DNA from: Basidiobolus meristosporus CBS 931.73
Taxonomy: Eukaryota; Basidiobolomycota; Basidiobolomycetes; Basidiobolales; Basidiobolaceae
NCBI GenBank assembly: GCA_002104905.1
Contig: MCFE01000136.1
Location: 93,825-157,824, forward strand
Length of the DNA stretch: 64,000 bases
Reading direction: 5' to 3'
Shown: piece by piece, positions 23,901-36,003 of the stretch
Layout of the letters: each line of letters opens with the position of its first letter
Numbering within the stretch: position 1 is the stretch's first letter
The notes under the pieces: model-generated
The model's database searches: none
What the model saw: the letters and a program-made list of their open reading frames with translations, nothing else
Told to the model about the DNA's origin: nothing
Made by a program: the position numbers and the translations under genes

Positions 23901-23968
23901 TCCAAGCTTCTTTCTCTTCGAGTATTGACTCAATTATTGGTGCTTTTTTGACTTGTCGTGTTTCATTG
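20915..23968. other. Long intergenic region with one coding-like, decayed stretch
   Basis: No confident gene. 22070-22850 (plus strand) holds coding-like phrases in one frame, e.g. MMSARFTWAWPPLIDKWFHQ and, beyond stops, HPIWDLGYHHFQNAVLRVSR. It also has candidate splice donors (GTAAGC at ~22195, GTGAGA at ~22345). It may be a pseudogene or an unrecognised multi-intron gene. 23535-23595 is a C/A-rich run of ATCCCAATCTCAACCCC-like words. The rest shows nothing. Confidence 0.4.
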
Positions 23969-24309
23969 GTATGTCTGATCTATATATTTCGTGGCTTACT
24001 TACTGCCTCAACACTTGAGTCTCGTGTTTGTTCTTCTCGAGATCTCAGGTCCCTTTGTTACCCCTTCGCTTGAACTCACCAGGATTTAACTCCAAAGTCT
24101 TCTACTTAAAGGTTTCTGCCGCGTAAGATATGCCAAAATCGCCAACTCCCGATCCCCTTCGGGGGTTATCAACATCACCGCGCCTTTCTTCACCAACAGG
24201 AATGCCCGAGAGACTGCTTTCCAAAAGGTGATTTTGGAGCATCTATGCTCGTGATATATCGTGGATTCGGACATATCTGCTAACCTCTCTTGACTCCACG
24301 TATTTGCAG
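23969..24309 (+). other. Possible 5' UTR intron of the RRM-PUF gene
   Basis: GTATGT at 23969 could be a donor, and TATTTGCAG at 24301-24309 is a strong acceptor five bases before the first ATG. The ORF upstream of the acceptor does not continue the protein sensibly. Other donors (for example GTAAGA near 24122) are possible. Confidence 0.35.
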
Positions 24310-24313
24310 AACT

Positions 24314-27300
24314 ATGGAAATTCAAGCCGAAGAAGGAATTTTACCTTACCGTTCGCCTACCCACGCCTCAAGTAATTCCCTGTTGGGATCTTTTGGTGGT
24401 TCACTTCTAGACGAAGGGTCTCGCTCCAAAACCCCGGAATCCAAGCTTGGGCTTTCCCTTTTTGATTCATCTCCAGATTCTTCTGGTCTTGACTCTACCG
24501 TTTTCCCAACTACAAGAAGAGCCCGAGCAGATACTATGCCGTCTTCACTATCGAAATATCCTTTCCGTAGTAAATCACCAGAATCTGATATTTCCTCGCC
24601 CATTGGACGCAATTTTTCTGCTTCCCCCGGCGCTATTACTCCAACCCGAATCAATAATGGAAATACTACTCGCTCTCGTGGTAGTTCACTGAGTGTTCCT
24701 TCGTCAACATTTTCTGATGCTTTTGGGTCTAGTATTTTCTCTCCTTGGCAAAGTGCTGTAGACACCGAAGCCGGTAAAAATCACTTTGATGACCCGAACG
24801 AGGATGGGGTGAACCCCTTGGTAAAGACATTGGACTACCTTGGTCTCGATGACTCTTCACATTCACCCAGCCAGTTGGATGAAAGCTTTGGTGGCTCTCG
24901 ATTCGGTTCACCTCCTGAAGTCAAATGTAGGTCCTTAAAAGATACTGTGTTTGTTTAGCACTTATTGACTGAATTCCAACTAGCTATTGCAAATTTAAGA
25001 GCTTCCCTCGGTCGCCTTCGTTCTCATTCAATGTCCTCTACAGCCAAGTACGACGATGTGGTAACTCCTCTTCCAGCCCCTTTACAGCAACTGAGAAAGG
25101 CTCCTTCGCGTGGACGTGCTATTTCGGTTGGGTTTTTGGATGCTCCGCAGAAGTTTTTTGTACCCGGAGAGAGCAATTCAAACTCGGACATCTCTCTTGG
25201 AAGTAGCTACACCAACGAAAACCTGATGTTTTCAGAAAATGGCTCCATGAGCAACAGTCTTGGTTTAAATGGCTCGGACAGTGTACGTAGCAACCACCAA
25301 TTTTATTATCGACTATTTCTGACTCCTACCTTCGAAAAGTTTCTTGGCCATGGGCAGTCATTTGAAAGCGCTACCGATTTTGAGCATGAGGTAAATAGAC
25401 AGAACTCTGATGACCAAGAAATTTCGTTCATACTGTTCATTCATTCAGTACTTCGACCCTCTTGAAATGTCGGCTACTGATCACTTAACACCGACGCGTT
25501 CCTTATGGATCGGAAACATTGATAGCTCTTTGACTTCAGCTGATCTTATGTCCATCTTTTCCCCTTACGGCCCTATCGAGTCTCTTAGATTGCTTCCAGA
25601 GAAAGAATGCGCTTTCGTCAATTATGTAAAGATCGAAGACGCCATTCGTGCTAGGGAAGAAATGCAAGGGGGTAGGGTAGGCAACTGCATTATCCGAGTT
25701 GGCTATGGCAAGGTAAGTTAGTTCCTACATCTTGGACCGTGATGTCAGTTCAAACGCAGACTTGTTTCGTAGGCAGATATATATAACTGTGACTCCCAGA
25801 CGATGCAGCCCACCAGAGCGCTTTGTGAGTAAATTCTATGCAGAGGCGACATTTCTCCAGTCACTTATTCGTACCTCCTTCTAGGGATTGGTAACATTTC
25901 CGCGTCCATCACTCCTACTGCTCTACAAGCAGTATTTGCTCCTTTCGGAGCTATTGAGTCTGCCCGCATACTTACTCACAAGAACTGTGGCTTCGTTAAC
26001 TTCGAGAAGGTTGAAGACGCCATCAAGGCTAGGAAAGAAATGAACAATAAGGAGATATATGGCTCTGCTGTAAGAATCGGTTATGCCAAAGTGCCTCCAA
26101 AAGATTCGACCACAAAGAGTGGAACTACCCCTTTTGGACTTCCATTCTCATCGACATTGCCCCAACCTTCAGTCCCCATTACTCCATGGCACACCAATGC
26201 CTCGGCATTGAGCGGGACCCCTGGCAATTCTTCGGCTGAGTTGGAGCCGTCTCTCAGCTCTTCCTTAGGTAATAGCACCACAGGGGCGTACGAGACGGTG
26301 GATTTGCTGGGGCCATTGATGATGGATGACAATCTGATCGCCTTTCCTTACGCTTCGGTGCTCCCACCTATCCCCGAGCCTAACGTCAATCGCAAGATTG
26401 ACCAATCACGGCTCCGTGAAATCCGTAAACGACTCGACAGCCACACGTCGTCAGCCAAAGATTTAGAGGCAGCATTCCATGAACTATTCGATGACTCGGT
26501 TGATCTGTGCTCAGGTTTGTCTCCAGTTCCCAAAGAAAATGGATTCACACGCGGCTAACATTCTGAAAATGTAGACTATATCGGAAATACAGTCATCCAA
26601 AAGCTGATGGAGCGTGGTGGAGATAGTCACAAGTTGCTGCTGATCGAGAGAGTGGCGCCTCACATGGCCTCCATAGGTGTTCATAAGAACGGTACTTGGG
26701 CCATTCAAAAAATGATAGATTGTGCCAACACGCCTGCGCAGATGCAACCTATAGTCATGTCGTTGAAACCATTCACACCGCCTCTGTTGCTGGATCAATT
26801 TGGAAACTATGTGATCCAGTGCTGTCTACGCCTGGGTCCCCAGAGAAACCAGTTCATTTACGACGCCATCCACGCGCGTTGTTGGGAAATTGCACAGGGA
26901 CGATTTGGCGCCCGCGCTATCCGAGCCTGTCTCGAAAGCCAGTACACCACCAAACGCCAACAACGGCTTGTTGCTGTTGCCTTGATCCACAATGCTCTCT
27001 TGTTGGCAACAAACCCCAATGGCTCGCTTCTCCTCACCTGGTTGCTTGACTCCTCCAACCTGGCTGGAAGGTATCGCGCGCTGGCTCCACAATTTATCAG
27101 CCATTTGAGCCACCTTTGTACTCACAAGCTGGCTTCCCTAACGGTCTTCAAGATCATCAATCAAAAGGTTGAGGCGGATGCGCGCGAACTACTCTTGCAG
27201 AGCTTGTTCTTGCAGGACCAGGTGCTTGAGGATGTACTCAGCGATCAGGTCCACGGGGTTGGACTGATTCAAAAGATCCTCGCGAGCAATTTGATCGAGG

Positions 27301-27944
27301 AATCGCAGAAGAACAAGTTCTCCGAGCGAGTTCGATTAATGCTCGGAAAGCTGCAGGTCCATCAGGTGCAAGGCTATCGACGACTGATGGAAGAGCTGGG
27401 TGTTGGGTTTGGACTCAAGCAGTATTCCGACATAAGTGGAAGTGGATACGCCTTTTCCAATGCCAATGACATCAACGGCGGTTTACAAGGCGCTGGGCAA
27501 CACGCGTTGTTCAATGCGCTCCTGGCCAACCCCCAGTTGGGTGCCAACTACCCCCAAGGTGCGTTCAACAATATGTACGTGAACGCGGGCATGTACAACT
27601 CCCTCTTGAACCCATATGGCATGGTGGGTCTTCCTGGGCTCATCAATGGAACCACTCCGCAAAATCAAATGCAGAACCCACAGCTTCAGCAACAGCTGCA
27701 CCAGCTCCAAATGCAACTGCAACAGCTTCAGTATCAAAACCAAGAGAATCCCATCAGCATGAACCCTCATCCTCGCTTCGGAGAAGACAACAAAAACCAG
27801 GAGAGCAGAGCCGGAGGCCAGCCCATGTCAGCCCTGCTTCAAGATAGTGAGAAATCCGCAACCACCGACTTCTCTGTAGATAAATTTTCTAGCGATAATG
27901 TAGTTTCTTCGGACCATCACTCACCGTTCCGTCAGCATTTTTAA
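24314..27944 (+). CDS. RRM + Pumilio (PUF) RNA-binding protein, JSN1/Puf2 type
   Basis: This is a cytoplasmic mRNA-binding regulator of the JSN1/PUF1-PUF2 branch. Exons: 24314-24926, 24984-25390, 25449-25712, 25773-25824, 25885-26514, 26575-27944, giving 1111 aa, all junctions in frame. Order: Ser-rich N-terminus (~1-370), RRM1 (SLWIGNIDSSLTSADLMSIF ... CAFVNY), RRM2 (ALWIGNISASITPTALQAVF ... CGFVNF), a linker, then about six PUF repeats. Repeat cores seen are DYIGNTVIQKL, HKNGTWAIQKM, DQFGNYVIQCC, GRFGARAIRAC, NPNGSLLLTWL and HKLASLTVFKI. Repeats 2 and 3 have the N/Q pair that usually reads U, while later repeats are degenerate as in JSN1. The C-terminus is Gln-rich (QLQQQLHQLQMQLQQLQ). Inside exon 2, 25283-25339 has the look of a further 57-nt intron (GTACGT donor, CTGAC branch) and is divisible by three, so both forms would be in frame. 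Confidence 0.93.
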
Positions 27945-28548
27945 GAGCCTCCCAACGAAGCCAGGCATTCCGAGTTCCTCGGTGGTGTCAAGAGGTCCCT
28001 GGTTTCCGGAACCCTCATGCCACCCAGCAACCCAGCCGAAATCACCTTTACTTTATTCAATTTTATTACAGAATGATGTGTGGTATGGACCATGCGCACA
28101 TGTACCTACTTGTTAAACGATTGTGAATACGCTCCTAGACCGTAGTGAGCGCCGAGAATTACCTTTGCCGGGGCTCACTTGGGCTTATTCCCGAACTTCA
28201 AACTGATTTTTTCAAGGGTATTTGGTGGACTTCTGGGGATACTGTAGAACCCATGCTTCCATTTCACCACATTGCACACCCACCGCTTTACTTTAGTTCT
28301 TTTTGGTTCACCTTACATTTTCAGGGATATGTACCCATGTCCCTGGTAAATATCAGCATTCATCTTGTGGTTCGACTTTTTCTTCTCTAATCGTATAATA
28401 AAAATATTAGGATAGTTAATCATCATACAATGCTCGAGAATACAACTTACAACGTCAAGTGAGAGAGAGGGTGCAGTGGAGGCCGTATGGGAAATCCTCC
28501 CGAACTGCTGAAAAAAATCCCACCAAACCTCCAGCCTACCCTTCATCG
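27945..28548. other. Intergenic, no gene seen
   Basis: 3' flank of the RRM-PUF gene. Only short ORFs with low-complexity hydrophobic translations are present. Confidence 0.6.
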
Positions 28549-28564
28549 TAACCCTAACCCTAGG
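28549..28564. promoter_or_regulatory. Telobox-like motif upstream of TFIIF alpha
   Basis: TAACCCTAACCCTAGG contains two CCCTAA units, ~240 bp upstream of the TFIIF alpha ATG. Short telomere-like boxes bound by Tbf1/Rap1-type proteins occur in promoters of fungal growth-related genes. Function here is inferred. It is too short to be an ancient telomere on its own evidence. Confidence 0.35.
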
Positions 28565-28801
28565 CGTGATCTCTGCCCTACCATTGAGCCAAGCTCCTCC
28601 GCCCATCACGAAATCACCAAAACCAAGGAAAAAATTGTGACTACGGGAACCGCATACCAAAAAAAAAAACCATTTCCTAACAATATATCAACAACCAAGT
28701 CACTCAATGGGCGGGTGGATTTCCTTCGTATATCGTAAATACATAGACAGATATATCAACCCACCACTTCCCCTTTGTTATAGAGACACAGCCAACCTAG
28801 T

Positions 28802-30926
28802 ATGACCAACCTACAAAGAAACCCGGGGACCCACACACAACCGGCTACCTACACCGATTACCGTTTGGTGTCGGGATCGCGGAAAACGCTACACAACATC
28901 CTGAAGTTCCAAAACTCCAAACCGATCGACCCAAATAAGTTCACCGCCCCGGTCAGACTGCACCGTAAAGAGACGAGCGTGGAGGCCGCCGAGCTGTTCC
29001 AAGAACTAAAACCCGGGGAGAATCCGTCGGAAACCGCGTTACCCGGCTCCGCTTCCGGAGCAGATCCCTCCATCATCGCGCCCTACGGCGGTGCTTCGCG
29101 TAACAAACAGATGCTCTTCAAGAAGAGAACCAAACAGGTGTTCCCCACCGACGAAAGCAGTAGAAAACTCAAAGAGCAAGAGGCGAAGCCTTGGGTACTG
29201 GAGGACTACGACGGGACCAATTATTGGAGCGGTAGTTTGGAGGGTGGCCAGCAATCGAATTACTTCCTGTTCGTATTCTCGGTAAGTGTCGCACGAACGG
29301 GATCCGCCCCTCGGCCTTTTGTTATGTATTTGATACGCTGGCACGAAGTGTTGCTTACCTGCGGTTTTTTGGGGGGTCTGGTCGAGTAGGAGGATGGATT
29401 CAAAGTGGTTCCAGCTCATAGATGGTACAGATTCCAGCAAAAGTTGTCCTACGCTACATTGACGATAGAGGAGGCGGAAGAACAGGTGGGACGATGTCGT
29501 CGTTTTCACGCGCGAGCATCGGGTAACCTTTGAATTCTAGCTTATCAAGGCGCAGAAGAAGGATAGCGATCGCTGGATGATGCGCAAGCGTTTGCTCAGT
29601 AAATTGGACGGAGATGAGGCAGAAGGTGAAGAGCGATCCGTACCACGAAGACTAAAGGTCGTGGATCATGAGGATATCAAGTAAGTTTTATCGAGCTTGA
29701 TCGCATGTGATAAGGGCACTCACCTGGCACGACTAGCTTTTCCGATGACGATGACCCTTCCATGAAGAAGATGAAGCGGGGTAACGTCAGCAAGGTATTT
29801 GATGATGAATGGTATTTGTTGGATTATATGGGGGCTTACTGGCGTTGAAACGGTTCTCGATTGAAGCATGGTGATATAGAGGAGGTCGATTTCGAAGAAG
29901 TGTTCGAAGACGACGAAGAAGCTCCACCAGAGTTAGAAGGTGACCAAGAGGAGATAAAAGAAGAGGTACTCATCCAACACCCTCAGCGTAATAGAAGAAA
30001 TACTAAATGGAGTGTTCATTCACCAGCAAAGTAGAAGAAAGCCCAACCGGACAGTGGCTAGTGATGATGAAGAGGAGGAAGAAGAAGAGGAGGAGCTAAC
30101 CGCCACTGGCAAAGTAACGCGAGATTTTATCATCGATGGGATGCGTAACAATGCCCATTAATCATGATCCTGAACCCTCGTAGGAAATGAAAAAAGCGCT
30201 CTTGACTCTCGAAAAGAATACGGCCTACGACTCGGACGACGAGCAAAACCCGTATCTAAGTGTTCGTTGTGTTTCATCCCACTCCCCATATTCGGCTAGT
30301 TGGCTCACATTGTTTGCAAAAGGAGGAGGAAGAGGAGGAGGAGGAGAAGGAAGAGAAGGAGACGGACGAAGACAAAAAGAAGCAAGAGGCGGGTGATTCA
30401 CTCATTGCCCCGAAGAAAGAGCCGATCCTCAAGCCTGGCCTATTTACACCGAAGCCCGTCAAGCCTGTTGCCAAAATCTCCCCTACCATACGGCCCTCCA
30501 GCCCGTCGAGCTCTGTCGTAGATAAAAAGCGCAAGCCCGAAGGCATCATGAACGACGCTGCAAAGAAGGTACCTGGTTACTGTCTAGTTTGGCATCCACC
30601 AAATACACGTACTAACGCCAGTATACCAGGCTAGAATATCTTCACCAATACCAAGACCTGCTGCAGGCCCTACACCGGCGGCCTCAGGTACTTGCTTCTA
30701 TTCAAACTTCATACCCAAGCCGTGCGCTGACGTAATCACTCTAGATTCCAATCTGATCACCGAAGAAGAGATTGTCGAGCTGATCAAGAGCAACCGCCTC
30801 ACTACCAAAGACCTGATTACCAAGATCAAGAAGAAGCTAAAGGCGGACCCACGCAACAAGCAGCTCATCAGCACGATTGTGAAGAAGGTGGCTACCACCA
30901 AGGATGGATTTCTCGAGCTCAAGTAA
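28802..30926 (+). CDS. TFG1: Transcription factor IIF alpha subunit (RAP74/Tfg1)
   Basis: This is the large subunit of TFIIF, which escorts RNA polymerase II to the promoter and helps start-site selection and early elongation. Ten exons: 28802-29281, 29390-29485, 29541-29680, 29737-29794, 29882-29965, 30027-30113, 30184-30261, 30323-30568, 30630-30687, 30745-30926, giving 502 aa in frame throughout. The N-terminal dimerisation domain shows PWVLEDYDGTNYWSGSLEGG, YFLFVFS, then FKVVPAHRWYRFQQKLSY and RWMMRKRL. A long acidic, Lys-rich middle follows, including poly-Glu across exons 5-8. The last ~60 residues (LITEEEIVELIKSNRLTTKD ... TTKDGFLELK) form the winged helix that binds the CTD phosphatase FCP1. 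The exon 7 donor at 30262 (GTTCGT) is unusual; it was chosen because it alone keeps NPYLS-EEEE in frame. Confidence 0.95.
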
Positions 30927-32238
30927 GGCTCGCCCATCTAGACTTGTTCGCGTGAAGATGCGTTGTTTTTGTCATTACATGTGCAATAAGGAAACTGCTA
31001 TCGAAGACAATAAATGCTGTTTATTTGTTTGAGATCCGACGACAATTGAGGATCATGAGTGAACAACGGTGTATGTTAGCGCAGCGAATCAGTCCATAGC
31101 AACGCTGTCCAGAATCGAGTGTCCATCACCACTTCACATGCAGATCGCTCTAGTAGCGTCTTTATTCATACATCGTATCCTAAAATCTCTTGCCCACCCG
31201 ATGGAAAATCAGCGGTACACTGAAAAAGCCCCCCTCGGCTCATGTATTTTCCCTGTGTTACCAGCAAGCAATGGCATTGTTGACGGACCTCCGAATGGGT
31301 CATACAGATGAATCACCCGTACACCAATTGCTATCTTGAGAAAGGATCATGTCGATTATGGGGCAAGCGACGATGATGCAGAGACTGCCGATGAGTCTTG
31401 TAGTCACAGTTCCCGAGAACTCCCCCCTCACGACGATGGAGCCCGTCGGGCAGATGAGAACCGCTTGAACAACGTGGCGGGTTTCTGGCCATGACTTCGT
31501 CTTCATCCCAGGACCAATCGATCGACGCGCAAATATCACAACGATCATCAAGGTGCCCTTGGAATGGCTCTACTGCAAGACCCGACCATCTTGTTATATT
31601 AAACACACCGCTCATCCTTCGAAACCTGGACCAATGTTGGCTAGCTGCGTGTTTGTTACATAATTTAATATACGTTAGTATGGAGGATTTGCCAAAAAGG
31701 CGGTGAAACCTGGATTGCTCGGATCCTAGGGATGGTCCCCGTTTGGCCCAGCGCTTCGACCATATGCATAGCCTGAATCATGATAGTGTTGCCTTCGCTT
31801 CCATTTGAGATCATCCCACCACGAAGTGGCAGGTGATTTGTGCGATCACGGCTGAGAATCCGGTTGCACAATGACACCCAGCTTCCCTTTCTAATAGTAG
31901 CGGTCTCAAACCCCAGCAGGTAACCGCGAGGAACGTGCCGATTTCCATGGGATTACGCAAACGTGTCTCGGTGGAGATTGAAACTAGGAATGAGCTTGAT
32001 ACAAGGTTGTCAGGCTTAGCAATCGTTTATTTTTGATGGAATCGTACAATGTTCAGTGGGGATGAGTTGAGACCTGTCTTAAGTATTTTACAATAACATC
32101 GATGACTCCTTTCTAGATAGTATTGACTTGATCATGTACGGATATCGTGAAGCAAAGGATAAATGGGGCACTCGAGCAATGCACCAACGGTGTGTAACCC
32201 AAAATATACAGAATGGCGGTATAGTAGATCCAGTAGAT
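30927..32238. other. Intergenic, no gene seen
   Basis: Between convergent TFIIF alpha and C2H2 factor 2. Only short overlapping ORFs on both strands, with none showing a family motif. Confidence 0.6.
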
Positions 32239-32988
32239 CTAAGGCAGCGGCGAGGACACGATGATGATAGAATTTTGACAATCATGACTTCTATAATGAC
32301 GTTGACGCGCATCAACTCGCGTAAATCCTTTGTGGCAGTGAACACATTTGTACGGCTTGTAGCCGGTGTGAAGCCTTTGGTGTCGCTCGAGATCATATTT
32401 CCGAGTAAATACCCGCTGGCAATGTTCACACGGGAAAGACTTGGATTTCTCGAGTCTTTTCTTACCGTTAGACTCCCGTGGCGGTGGTTTAGAGTGGCAG
32501 CTCTCAGCTGGGTTCTCTTTGATGCCGCCAGACTGCTCCAGCTCGGAAGTAGGGGTATATGGGGGTGATGGATATTGGCCTCCATCGGTGAGCGTTGGAA
32601 TTATTTCAGCTGGTCTTCCCTTTGTGCGACTGCGTTTCTTATTGGGCTGACTCTCTGTTAGCTCGGTGTTCCAATTGACAAATTCAAATTGTTGCGGCTG
32701 GATAGGCGAAGGATACGGAGAGGAAAGCATCTCAGAGGTGCTGTCTAAACCAAGCAATACGTCGTTGAATACATTCCCGTGAAAGCTTTCAGGGCCCGTG
32801 AAGAGCATGTCACTTTCAGGCTGATCAGTGAAGGGACTAAGCCAAGGTGTGTGTAAATGTAAGGGAGCTTGGACTTGGCCTAATAGATAGCTCAATCTGT
32901 CCCCTTCAGTCTGAGTGGGCATTGATGAGAGAATGTCCCACACCATGTGGGTCATATTTGAAGGATCGTTCACAAGATGTGTGTTCAT
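32239..32988 (-). CDS. C2H2 zinc-finger transcription factor 2 (two C-terminal fingers)
   Basis: This is an intronless 249-aa probable nuclear regulator. The N-terminal ~165 residues are acidic and Pro/Ser-rich, and include QFEFVNWNTELTES, a phrase that resembles [10 protein letters not shown] of factor 3. A basic patch NKKRSRTKGRP may be a nuclear signal. Fingers: CEHCQRVFTRKYDLERHQRLH, linker TGYKPYKC, then CVHCHKGFTRVDARQRHYRSH, which here keeps a second His (H-x3-H), unlike its two paralogues. ATG 32988 lies ~45 nt downstream of a TATA box. Confidence 0.9.
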   Translation of the reverse strand: MNTHLVNDPSNMTHMVWDILSSMPTQTEGDRLSYLLGQVQAPLHLHTPWLSPFTDQPESDMLFTGPESFHGNVFNDVLLGLDSTSEMLSSPYPSPIQPQQFEFVNWNTELTESQPNKKRSRTKGRPAEIIPTLTDGGQYPSPPYTPTSELEQSGGIKENPAESCHSKPPPRESNGKKRLEKSKSFPCEHCQRVFTRKYDLERHQRLHTGYKPYKCVHCHKGFTRVDARQRHYRSHDCQNSIIIVSSPLP

Positions 32989-33031
32989 TGAGCATAAATG
33001 TATATGGGTCTAGGAAAGCCAGAGCCCAGGC

Positions 33032-33038
33032 TTTTATA
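33032..33038 (-). promoter_or_regulatory. TATA box of C2H2 factor 2
   Basis: The minus strand reads CGTATAAAAGCC, ~45 nt before the ATG, implying a very short 5' UTR. Confidence 0.55.
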
Positions 33039-35944
33039 CGAAAATGAAACCCCGCTGGAAATATATTGATGAGAAAATCTTATCCTCTGACATTGAGCAT
33101 CTTTCCAACAAGGGAAAAGTGAGTGATGACTAGTTTTGTAACATCAGTGATAAACCTTATCACTGCATCTCAATTGCTCTCCGATATTTCATGATTGGAG
33201 ACGATTCCATTGGATATCACCGATGTAACATGAATTGTACTAACGTTCTTACCATTTGTAAAACAACCGGGATTCCAAGTATCATTGGTTTTGACAACTG
33301 GCCAATACGGAGCCAGGATTTCGCCGACTCATCAGTTGGGTTTGCTGTCTCCATCTATTTAGACAAAACTGCCAGCGAACATATTAACTTATATAATGGT
33401 GTCCAGAGGTTACACAAAAACCGAGGACATAGGTCATAAAGAACCCATCTTGCCATACAAACAGCATGCATCCTTAGTAGTTCAAGCAAGCAGAGTAACG
33501 TTGCCCATGGATACTAGCGATGAGACCTAACGCAAATGTAATAATCTGTTGCTGCATCGGAGATGATAAACCAGCTAGTATTCGGTGGTGGGTATTTGGA
33601 TATGAGCCGAATGGAATGAACATAAAGAGCCGAGAGATTTTCGTTTATGGATGGAGGGGCGCCCAAGATTCTTCTCTAATCAAATGCGATGCCAAGCTTA
33701 TCTTGCAGATTGTGATGCTAGAGCCTTCCTCCCAGGACATAAAGCGGTTGATTCTGCATACAGATGGTTGGGCGGAGTCAGCAGAGTAACAACTTAATAT
33801 CCCAATTTGTTTTGATTGGGATTCGGGAAGCTAACCGTGAGTTAACATCATTGGTATGCCTCATCGAGCCTTAGCCTCTTTATGTACGAGGGCCTAGACA
33901 CTATCCCGAAATGAATGGTTTAAAGTTTGGAAGGTATGGCAGTGTATAATTTGCGCGGATTGTGCTAATTCTCATTACTAAGCTAACTGTTAAATACGAT
34001 TTAGCTTACCGATACAAATACCGGTTCCAATTTCAGAGTAAAGTTTGGCAAATCACACTTTATTTGTACATGCAATTATTCCAGGACGTTGCCACTTCAA
34101 ACAAGTGGTGGTACTCTTCAAAAAAATCGCCGGGTCCTCTTTACGACCCAAACTTATTTATCAGGTAGCTGCTAGTTCAAGCTCAGCTCTTATTAGCTGT
34201 CTCTCGAAGGCTTTGGCAACAGCCGAAAATATATCCTCATTTAGGCAGGCGGTGTCACCAATAACGTTCATCCCGTGAGTCTATTCAAACTGCCGCGCGC
34301 CATCAGCTATCTTAGATATCCTAATCACCCTATGAACTATAAACAGTATTGCGGGTAAAGATCTAGTTGCAAATTGGGGAAACCTAATAGCTATAGAGTG
34401 TGTTGCCATATTTATCCTGATGCAATAATTCGACTAAAATTCACAGCTGATTTTATTTGCTCATTTGAATAGCCGATGAATAGTTTCGTTTGCACCAGTG
34501 AGGAATCGAGTGCAAAGATTCGCGACTCCCATCATGAGTTTGTGGGGACAAATGCACCAACGGTTTCTCACGCCCAATCCAAATAGAGAAATCATGCAGT
34601 ATAGATTAATTAACAGATATACTCCTAAGATCTTCACTCAAGAGTTGTTTTGATCGCTCGGTGAGCCACGGTTCAAATTCCTTATGCAACCAACAAAGTC
34701 GATGATCTCTTGCCCCAAAGGCTTGGTTCCACTGGATCGTGCCCCAACACTTTCGAGGCACACGGGGGAAAGCACACCTCAGCATGCATCAATGGCCTGC
34801 AGGAAGTTTGTAAGCTTGTCGCCCCCTAGCCTGTTTGCAGCAAGCCAACTATTCGCAGTAAGTGCCTTGAAGGTACACAACATTGGTGGCTATCAACACT
34901 AGGTTAAAATACTCTGTCTAGCAGGTGTGTAGTTGCATTTCCAGCATCACAAGTCCCCTCCAATTGCTTCGATATCGATGGTTACACGTGATCGGATAAA
35001 CATTCCGAGCAATAGGCTATCTGAGATCATGGTGATGTCACATTTATGTCAATGTTTATTTTTATAAACATGTAAACGATCGATCAATCAATGCTCATTC
35101 TAGAAAACGTGAGAATTGCCATCAATCCCACTGACAACCTCGAACGAAAACTCGATTGTGTTCTTGCCCCTAAGAGCTAAATGAGGCGTTAATCTTAAGC
35201 TAAATTAAGGTTACTTGGTTTATCGGTTGCAAGGACTAATATATATATATTGTAATGTATTCTTCAAGAATGGATCCGATCACCGAGTTCATTATTACCT
35301 ACCCATAAACAGTGGATACTGCTCAAATGCCCGCATTTAACATTGAAGCTTGGCAGCTTGTATGTTGGAAGTCACAATGGCTGACTCTTGCATCTGACCA
35401 AGGCCTGTGGCACCGTGCCTTTCTATCGAACGTGTGGTAACGCTTGCCTATGGAACAATAAGGTCAAGACAGACCATTATCGAATAAACTGATCGAGCGA
35501 GAGACTTACGAGTCCTCTGTGCTTCGTTGCACAGACAATTTCTGAGAATTCTTCCTTTCTTTTAAATTGTTTCCCGTGCCATGAGCACCTTGCCTACTGA
35601 ATATAGAAGCGATTATTTAGTATGCCAATCGAGATCCCTAGAGCTGGCCTTAATACATTTCATAACCCACTAGTGACATTTCCCGTTATCATATCAATAA
35701 AATAAGAATCTATTCTATAGTATTATTATCAATGTTTGCTGGTGTTTGCTCAACTTGGTTGGTTGATGTACCACTTCAATCAGAAATCCATTAAACCCGT
35801 ATATGTACCTGGCTTTCCATAGTGTGTCATTGACGATTAGTAACTTTTTAAGCATCCCCGACTCGCCAGATTCGGGTGATCACTTTCCAAACCAAATCAT
35901 GCCTTAGCAGTTGCCATAGCTGTTCTAAAAAAAAGCCAAGGGAG
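33039..35944. other. Long intergenic region, no gene seen
   Basis: About 2.9 kb between two divergent C2H2 genes, AT-rich in parts (for example a short TA run near 35240). I found no ORF with a credible protein, no RNA gene and no repeat shared with the rest of the window. It probably holds the regulatory sequence of both genes. Confidence 0.55.
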
Positions 35945-35953
35945 GATATATAA
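35945..35953 (+). promoter_or_regulatory. TATA box of C2H2 factor 3
   Basis: GATATATAAG lies ~52 nt upstream of the ATG at 36004, the same short spacing as in the two paralogues. Confidence 0.5.
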
Positions 35954-36003
35954 GAAACGCTGATCAGCATACTCCATCCACCATCAGTCTTTAGTTCAGT
36001 ATC

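Noticed and set aside
32128-32568. 146-codon plus-strand ORF
   Set aside because: It is antisense to the zinc-finger coding region of C2H2 factor 2.
34665-34690. GGTTCAAATTCC resembling a tRNA B box
   Set aside because: No A box or cloverleaf can be formed upstream.
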